A stretch of 35,578 nucleotides of DNA, from positions 1 to 35,578 of the forward strand of contig JALWEI010000021.1 in the NCBI GenBank assembly GCA_027014125.1, read 5' to 3'. Positions 31,660 through 35,578 of this stretch are shown in pieces. Every line of letters begins with the position of its first letter. Within the stretch, counting starts at the first letter, position 1. The notes under the pieces were generated by a model. That model searched no databases, was not told where the DNA came from, and saw only the letters and a list, made by a program, of their open reading frames with translations. This stretch comes from Acidilobaceae archaeon (GTDB lineage Archaea; Thermoproteota; Thermoprotei_A; Sulfolobales; Acidilobaceae). The position numbers and the translations under genes were made by a program.

Positions 31660-33417
31660 GGCAAGCCTAGAGGCGTCTTCGACGGCCTTAGAGAGCAGGT
31701 CCTTGGTGGTATCCCTTGTGGTGCAGCAGATCCTGGTTGCCTCCTCTATGTCCTCAGCCGTGATCTTCCCCTTCTTCCCGGTCCAGCCCTGCACCTCGGG
31801 CCCGTAGGTGGGGCTGGGGTGGAGTATCATGATCTTTGATAGCATGAATCCCCTAGCCGCGTCTAGGCTTGTGAGTATTGGCGCCCTGCCGCTTTCGATC
31901 ACGTCCAGGACAACGGTTCTTCCTCCTGCCCGTGCTGTTGTGTAGATCCTATACTTCCTGCTATCATAGACCTTGAGGGTCTCGTGGCTGAGTATGACGA
32001 GGGGGGTTATGAGGCTCCTAAGCTTATCCAGGTCCAGTATGTGGTGCCTACCCTGTACCATGGAGCCTAGCTGGCTGGAGATCTTCACCGCTGCCTCTCC
32101 CTTGATCATGAGGTAGCTCCAGTGCCTCCTAAGGGCTATTCCCCTACTCGCGAGCGCCAGGGCTAGGCATAGGGATTCGCCCCATACGCTATGGCTCCTG
32201 GCAGCCTCGTACACCTGCCTGGGAGCCTCGCCACGGGCTATCTCGAAGGTCACAGTATCCACCAGCGGATCCACCAGGGCTAGGGAGAGCCTCCCGCCTT
32301 CTACCCGGGCGAGCTCCATAGGGTTCTGGAACCCCAGCGCCACGGCCCCGAAGAGGTTCCTGTAGGTGCGGGGCAGGTCCTCTATGGAGCCCGTATCCTC
32401 TAGGACCCTTGAGACTAGGTATAGGAGCGCGGTCAGCCTCGACTGCATGGCATCGTAGCCCATGGAGACGGGGTGGAGGTAGACGGTGTTGTACATGAAC
32501 TGCCTGGCTAGGAGCGTGGACTCGAGCACCGTGGTGCCCTTCTCTGTTATCCCGAGGCCCAGCCTCCTCTGCCCCTTGTCGTCGGTGTAGGGCACTATAA
32601 CGACTATGTCATAGATCCTATTGATATCTATGTACCCCAGGGGGTTGCCGGAGTAGTAGCTGTCACGGTAGAGGAAGTCCAGCCGATCAGCGTCGAGGGG
32701 GCTACTTATTATGCTGGCCAGTATCGATATGGCGAGGTATCTATAGTTCGCCTCGCCGCCCTCCCCTTGGGGGCACGCGGGCCTATACTCGGGGTTGTCC
32801 TCGATCTCCATCCTGTACTCGTCGTCATAGGCGTACTTTAGTATCTCCACGGCGTCGGAAAGTATTCCTGCAAGGCACTCGTCACCAGCCTTCTCGTGTA
32901 GCAGCGTGGCCATCTCCACCGAGACCTTCTCATGATCAACGCCAAGCCCGGGGGCCGCCTCGTTGAGGACCAGCAGTAGGTCCCTCTGGGCCGCCTCGAA
33001 GTTGTGAGAGTAAGCCTGGTGGCCTACATCGTGGAGGAGCGCCGCCGTTATAAGGGCGGGGCGCATGGCCTCTAGCTCGTCTAGAACACGTGATAGGCAC
33101 TCGGCGTCGCTGGGGGAGGCGCACGTGCACCCAGACAGGATATGCCTCCTGGTATTGGATATGGCGCCCTCCAGTATCTTGTCAGCCATATGGGCGACTC
33201 CAAGGCTATGCTCGAACCTTGTATGCACAGCCCCGGGGTAGACGTAGTGGGTGAGGGCCAGCTGCTTTATACTCCTCAGCCTCTGGTACAGGGGGTTGTC
33301 TATGATACCGTCGAATAGGAGCTGGGGTATCCTTATGACGCCATGCACCGGGTCTGAGACAACCCTCAGGTTTGCCAGCTTATCCCTACACCCGGGGCTA
33401 TAGTGCATGTCGACCAC
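31633..33417 (-). CDS. HD-domain phosphohydrolase, dNTPase/SAMHD1-like
   Basis: The N-terminal half is an HD domain of the dGTPase/SAMHD1 class: TRFEHSLGVAHMA (H70), the HD pair in LLHDVGHQAYSH (H129, D130) and the late aspartate segment SPLDADRLDFLYRDS (about residues 239-253). Known relatives hydrolyse dNTPs to nucleoside and triphosphate. The C-terminal 300 residues form a long extension with no recognised domain, and the protein is 594 residues in total, at the upper end for this class. A loop of four cysteines near 97-108 and about 181 is unusual. The start is GTG or ATG near 33417; it is probably transcribed alone. Confidence 0.88.
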   Translation of the reverse strand: MVDMHYSPGCRDKLANLRVVSDPVHGVIRIPQLLFDGIIDNPLYQRLRSIKQLALTHYVYPGAVHTRFEHSLGVAHMADKILEGAISNTRRHILSGCTCASPSDAECLSRVLDELEAMRPALITAALLHDVGHQAYSHNFEAAQRDLLLVLNEAAPGLGVDHEKVSVEMATLLHEKAGDECLAGILSDAVEILKYAYDDEYRMEIEDNPEYRPACPQGEGGEANYRYLAISILASIISSPLDADRLDFLYRDSYYSGNPLGYIDINRIYDIVVIVPYTDDKGQRRLGLGITEKGTTVLESTLLARQFMYNTVYLHPVSMGYDAMQSRLTALLYLVSRVLEDTGSIEDLPRTYRNLFGAVALGFQNPMELARVEGGRLSLALVDPLVDTVTFEIARGEAPRQVYEAARSHSVWGESLCLALALASRGIALRRHWSYLMIKGEAAVKISSQLGSMVQGRHHILDLDKLRSLITPLVILSHETLKVYDSRKYRIYTTARAGGRTVVLDVIESGRAPILTSLDAARGFMLSKIMILHPSPTYGPEVQGWTGKKGKITAEDIEEATRICCTTRDTTKDLLSKAVEDASRLASALLEAVP

Positions 33418-33456
33418 GTCGACATTATAGTGGGGCGCGGGGGCTCCTTATAAAGC

Positions 33457-33741
33457 CTAGCCCCCCGTGTCGGCCCCGTCTATGAGGCCTAAGTCCTTGA
33501 GCCTCTCTATCGTTACCTCGGGCACCTTCTCCCTCCTGATCTTGTAGCGGCCGTTGGTCTTCACCGCTAGGCCTCCTAGGACCAGCTTCTCCAGCTCCGC
33601 GCTGACGTTAGGCTCCAGGAGTGCGGGGTCCAGGTTGTAGTACCTAGAAGCGTACTTGGCCACCTCCGCGACGCTGGCCTCGCCCTCTCTTAGTAGGTGT
33701 GCCAGGACTAGGTCTACTAGCCAGGTCCTCATTTTCCTCAT
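33457..33741 (-). CDS. Small winged-helix-like protein
   Basis: From ATG 33741 the protein has 94 residues: a helix (TWLVDLVLAHLLREG), a helix-turn-helix-like ASVAEVAKYASRYYNLDP and a wing-like strand pair (LVLGGLAVKTNGRYKIRRE), a layout typical of winged-helix DNA-binding proteins. The family was not identified. The frame runs on to a GTG at 33780, but a TATA box CTATAAAAGCC (minus strand, 33763-33773) is centred about 27 bases upstream of ATG 33741 and would itself be coding in the longer form, so the short form is chosen. A transcription factor role is an inference. Confidence 0.65.
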   Translation of the reverse strand: MRKMRTWLVDLVLAHLLREGEASVAEVAKYASRYYNLDPALLEPNVSAELEKLVLGGLAVKTNGRYKIRREKVPEVTIERLKDLGLIDGADTGG

Positions 33742-33762
33742 GTCTGGTCTTACAGGTTCTCT

Positions 33763-33773
33763 GGCTTTTATAG
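33763..33773 (-). promoter_or_regulatory. TATA box for the winged-helix-like gene
   Basis: CTATAAAAGCC on the minus strand is about 27 bases upstream of ATG 33741 and decides that start. Confidence 0.65.
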
Positions 33774-33890
33774 TGGCCACCTGTATCCACCGTTTAAAAA
33801 GTTTACGCCCGGCCCCGAGTATTAGCCGGGAGCCGTGGTAGTACCGCTAGTGGGGGTGCACCGGGTGTAATCGTCGTGAGGCGGCGCTAT

Positions 33891-34595
33891 TCACAGCTCC
33901 ACCCTGTACAGGTCCCCGGGTAGCCTAGCACCTACGCGGAGGGCGGCCTCCTCCGAGTCGGGGGTCAGGTGGTAGAGTAGGCCCATCCTTGCCTGGGATA
34001 CCTGCTCCAGGGCCTCGCTCACGCTACTATGCCCGCTCCCAGGGCGTGGCTCGGGCAGGGAGGCCTCATGCACGGCTAGATCCGCACCCCCGGCCAGAAT
34101 CCTGTATTCCCGGGTCGGCTCCGTATCCCCGCTGACAAGGATCCTCCTCCCATCGACACTGATCTCCAGGCTCAGGGCCTCCACGCTATGGACGGCCCTG
34201 AAGGTCCTCACCCTGTAGGGGCCTATCGTGTAGGCCCCACCTGGGGCTAGGACCTCTACCCTGGCCCTAACCGCCCCGGGCTTATGGATGGAGGCTAGGA
34301 GCCCCTCAACCAGCGGCTTGGCGTGGCCTGTGGTGTACACGACCAGCTCGGGGGTGCCGGTGAAGGTCTTCATGAACGCGATGTGAGTGAGCCCACAGTA
34401 ATGATCCGCGTGGCCGTGAGTCACTATGACCCTGGATATGGATGCAGGGTTGAACCCGGCCCTAGCTAGGCTGTGGGGCACCGTGCACCCAGCATCCACC
34501 AGCAGGGGCTCCCCAGGGCCTATGACTAGGAGGGAGCTGTGCCCCCTCCCAGGGTGCAGCGCTGCTCCGGTGCCCAGTAGTACAGCCTCTACCAT
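33891..34595 (-). CDS. RNase Z-like metallo-beta-lactamase hydrolase
   Basis: The 234-residue protein begins with LLGTGAALHPGRGHSSLL and has the core metal motif THGHADHYCGL (residues 60-70), then AVHSVEALSLE (about 135-145), SGDTEP (about 155-160), HEAS (about 175-178) and a late YHLTP. This order matches the RNase Z/ElaC and arylsulfatase-like group. It lacks an obvious exosite arm for tRNA binding, so tRNA 3' processing is only one possibility; both tRNAs of the window already encode CCA. The start at 34595 is six bases after the stop of the MarC gene, so it is co-transcribed with it. Confidence 0.8.
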   Translation of the reverse strand: MVEAVLLGTGAALHPGRGHSSLLVIGPGEPLLVDAGCTVPHSLARAGFNPASISRVIVTHGHADHYCGLTHIAFMKTFTGTPELVVYTTGHAKPLVEGLLASIHKPGAVRARVEVLAPGGAYTIGPYRVRTFRAVHSVEALSLEISVDGRRILVSGDTEPTREYRILAGGADLAVHEASLPEPRPGSGHSSVSEALEQVSQARMGLLYHLTPDSEEAALRVGARLPGDLYRVEL

Positions 34596-34601
34596 CCTCC
34601 A

Positions 34602-35183
34602 CTACCCCGGGGCTATCCCCCACTCCACCAGGGCTCCATGGATCATATCAGCAGCCACGGCTGCTATCAGCAGGGCCATGAACTTGGATAGAGCCTTGAC
34701 CCCCGTGACCCCTAGGAGCCTCCTGAGGGTGGGGGAGGTGTAGAGTACCACATCCACGGTCAGAGCTGCAAGTATGAAGGCTGGCACCACAGCCTCCCGG
34801 GGATGCTGGGCGGAAAGGTGGAGTAGCACAGTCATCGCCCCAGGGCCCAGGATCATGGGTGTGGCCAGGGGGACCACCGCCAGCTCCCCGGGCTCGACGC
34901 TCCTAACCTTATGCTCCCCGGTGATCATGTCGACCGCGATCACCATGAGCAGCACACCACCACCCGCACCGAGGCTGGGTAGGTCTATGCCGAGGAGCCT
35001 GAGCAGCTGTTCCCCCGCGAGTATCACAGCGGTACCCAGGATCATGACGAGCGCGAGGCTTACAGCCGCGACCCTATGGGCCTCCCTCGGATCATCCCCA
35101 GCCAGGGTTAGGTACACGGAGGCGGCGGTGAAGGGGTTTAGTATAATCAGGATGTTGAGGTAGAGGTCTAGGACCTCGGCCAA
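34602..35183 (-). CDS. MarC-family integral membrane protein
   Basis: This 193-residue protein has six membrane helices with the MarC features: NILIILNPFTAASVYLTL at the start (N-P-F motif), a conserved glycine-rich third segment (SLGAGGGVLLMVIAVDMITG) and the repeated VVPLATPMILGPGAMTVLL in the second half. The two-fold repeat is characteristic. The function of the family is unsettled; the name comes from the bacterial mar locus. The start is TTG 35183. It is the first of two genes, followed by the RNase Z-like gene. Confidence 0.88.
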   Translation of the reverse strand: MAEVLDLYLNILIILNPFTAASVYLTLAGDDPREAHRVAAVSLALVMILGTAVILAGEQLLRLLGIDLPSLGAGGGVLLMVIAVDMITGEHKVRSVEPGELAVVPLATPMILGPGAMTVLLHLSAQHPREAVVPAFILAALTVDVVLYTSPTLRRLLGVTGVKALSKFMALLIAAVAADMIHGALVEWGIAPG

Positions 35184-35230
35184 CCCGGGGGCACCCCAGC
35201 CCCGCGGGGGCTATGGGGGGTTAATTACTC

Positions 35231-35407
35231 CTAGGCGAGGCCCCTCCTCCTAGCCTCCCTCCTCAGGTGCTCTAGGACCTCGAATGGGTCGCCCTCGTAC
35301 ATGTCCTCCAGCTCCTCGAGGGCGCTCATCCACCTGCTACCGTAGAGCTTCCTGGCTAGGCTTATGGTTTCCTCGAGCATCCTCCTCGCCTCCTCTACCC
35401 CGGGCAT
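35231..35407 (-). CDS. Unknown 58-residue helical protein
   Basis: A short frame from ATG 35407 encodes 58 residues: a helix (VEEARRMLEETISLARKLYG), a short link with W26 and a second charged helix ending RREARRRGLA. Codon choice (AGG, CTA, CTC) and composition match real genes of the region. It lies between the MarC gene and the partial gene at the right edge, on the same strand, 59 bases from the latter. No family was recognised. Confidence 0.55.
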   Translation of the reverse strand: MPGVEEARRMLEETISLARKLYGSRWMSALEELEDMYEGDPFEVLEHLRREARRRGLA

Positions 35408-35465
35408 CCTGGCTACACCCCGGCTATCCTGCTGTCCCCAGGGTGGCGGGGTTTAGCGTGGGGGT

Positions 35466-35578
35466 CTAATTATCGTTTACGCCCAGGACCCTAGCGTTTA
35501 TGGTCCTCCTAGTCCGCCTCCTGCCGCTGGAGTCTATACCTACCTCCTCGTGGGCCTCTCCCAGCCTCTCTATACGGT
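35466..35578 (-). CDS. 3' end of a gene cut by the window edge
   Basis: An open frame enters from the right edge and stops with TAG at 35466-35468, encoding 36 residues (RIERLGEAHEEVGID then an Arg-rich RRRTRRT segment and an end in LGVNDN). Codon use is like that of real genes and no stop occurs in the visible part. It is probably the C terminus of a basic protein, perhaps nucleic-acid binding; the identity cannot be told from this piece. Confidence 0.4.
   Translation of the reverse strand, partial: RIERLGEAHEEVGIDSSGRRRTRRTINARVLGVNDN

Noticed and set aside
33891-34595. Calling the MBL protein the tRNA 3' endonuclease RNase Z
   Set aside because: Core motifs fit, but no exosite arm for tRNA is visible, so only the broader family is called.
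1-35578. CRISPR arrays, rRNA genes, insertion sequences
   Set aside because: No regularly spaced repeats, no rRNA signature and no transposase or terminal inverted repeats were seen on reading both strands.

Overview
The window reads as a chromosome segment of a hyperthermophilic crenarchaeon, most likely of the Desulfurococcales type. The reasons are: archaeal and eukaryote-like information genes only (S6e, S19e, L31e, L39e, LX, aIF5B, aIF6, RNase P protein 4, PDCD5, prefoldin, FtsY, ATP-type DNA ligase); arginine coded almost only by AGG and frequent CTA and ATA; many GTG and TTG starts; and TATA boxes 21-30 bases upstream of start codons that would be leaderless. A K+ channel resembling KvAP of Aeropyrum points the same way. 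Species assignment is inference.

Layout. (1) 13-2971: the edge of an integrated element lying against the 3' end of a tRNA-Thr gene. It is a tight five-gene operon on the minus strand: tyrosine recombinase, coiled-coil protein, unknown protein, orphan DPPW-type methyltransferase-like protein, second coiled-coil protein. The far end of the element is outside the window. (2) 3122-4105: a small membrane protein and a decayed stretch that may be the remains of a VapB/AbrB-like gene. (3) 4206-6506: a class V aminotransferase, an M29 aminopeptidase and a tRNA-Gln. (4) 6549-11643: divergent S6e and aIF5B, an exported cysteine-rich protein, NDP kinase and a two-CBS protein. (5) 11836-20354: a long plus-strand run for replication, translation and secretion: DNA ligase, RNase P protein 4, CRM-domain protein, S19e, a GT-C-like membrane glycosyltransferase, PDCD5, L39e, L31e, aIF6, LX, prefoldin alpha and FtsY. 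(6) 20351-23046: three consecutive four-CBS proteins in one minus-strand operon. (7) 23102-27089: an NfeD-like membrane protein, two small unknown proteins, an exported beta-propeller protein and a glyoxalase II-like hydrolase. (8) 27073-30869: a KvAP-like K+ channel, an amidohydrolase and acetyl-CoA synthetase. (9) 30976-35578: a LysE-type exporter, an HD phosphohydrolase, a winged-helix-like small protein, an RNase Z-like MBL hydrolase, a MarC membrane protein, a 58-residue protein and the 3' end of one more gene.

Most of the window is conserved core genome. The parts most likely to hold something new are the tRNA-Thr element with its repeat cluster at the integrase start, the 12-CBS operon, the RNase P subunit whose frame runs far into the next gene, the KvAP-like channel with an odd sensor region, and an unassigned plus-strand promoter with a 21-codon ORF beside ndk. 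All calls come from reading the sequence; no database search was possible.
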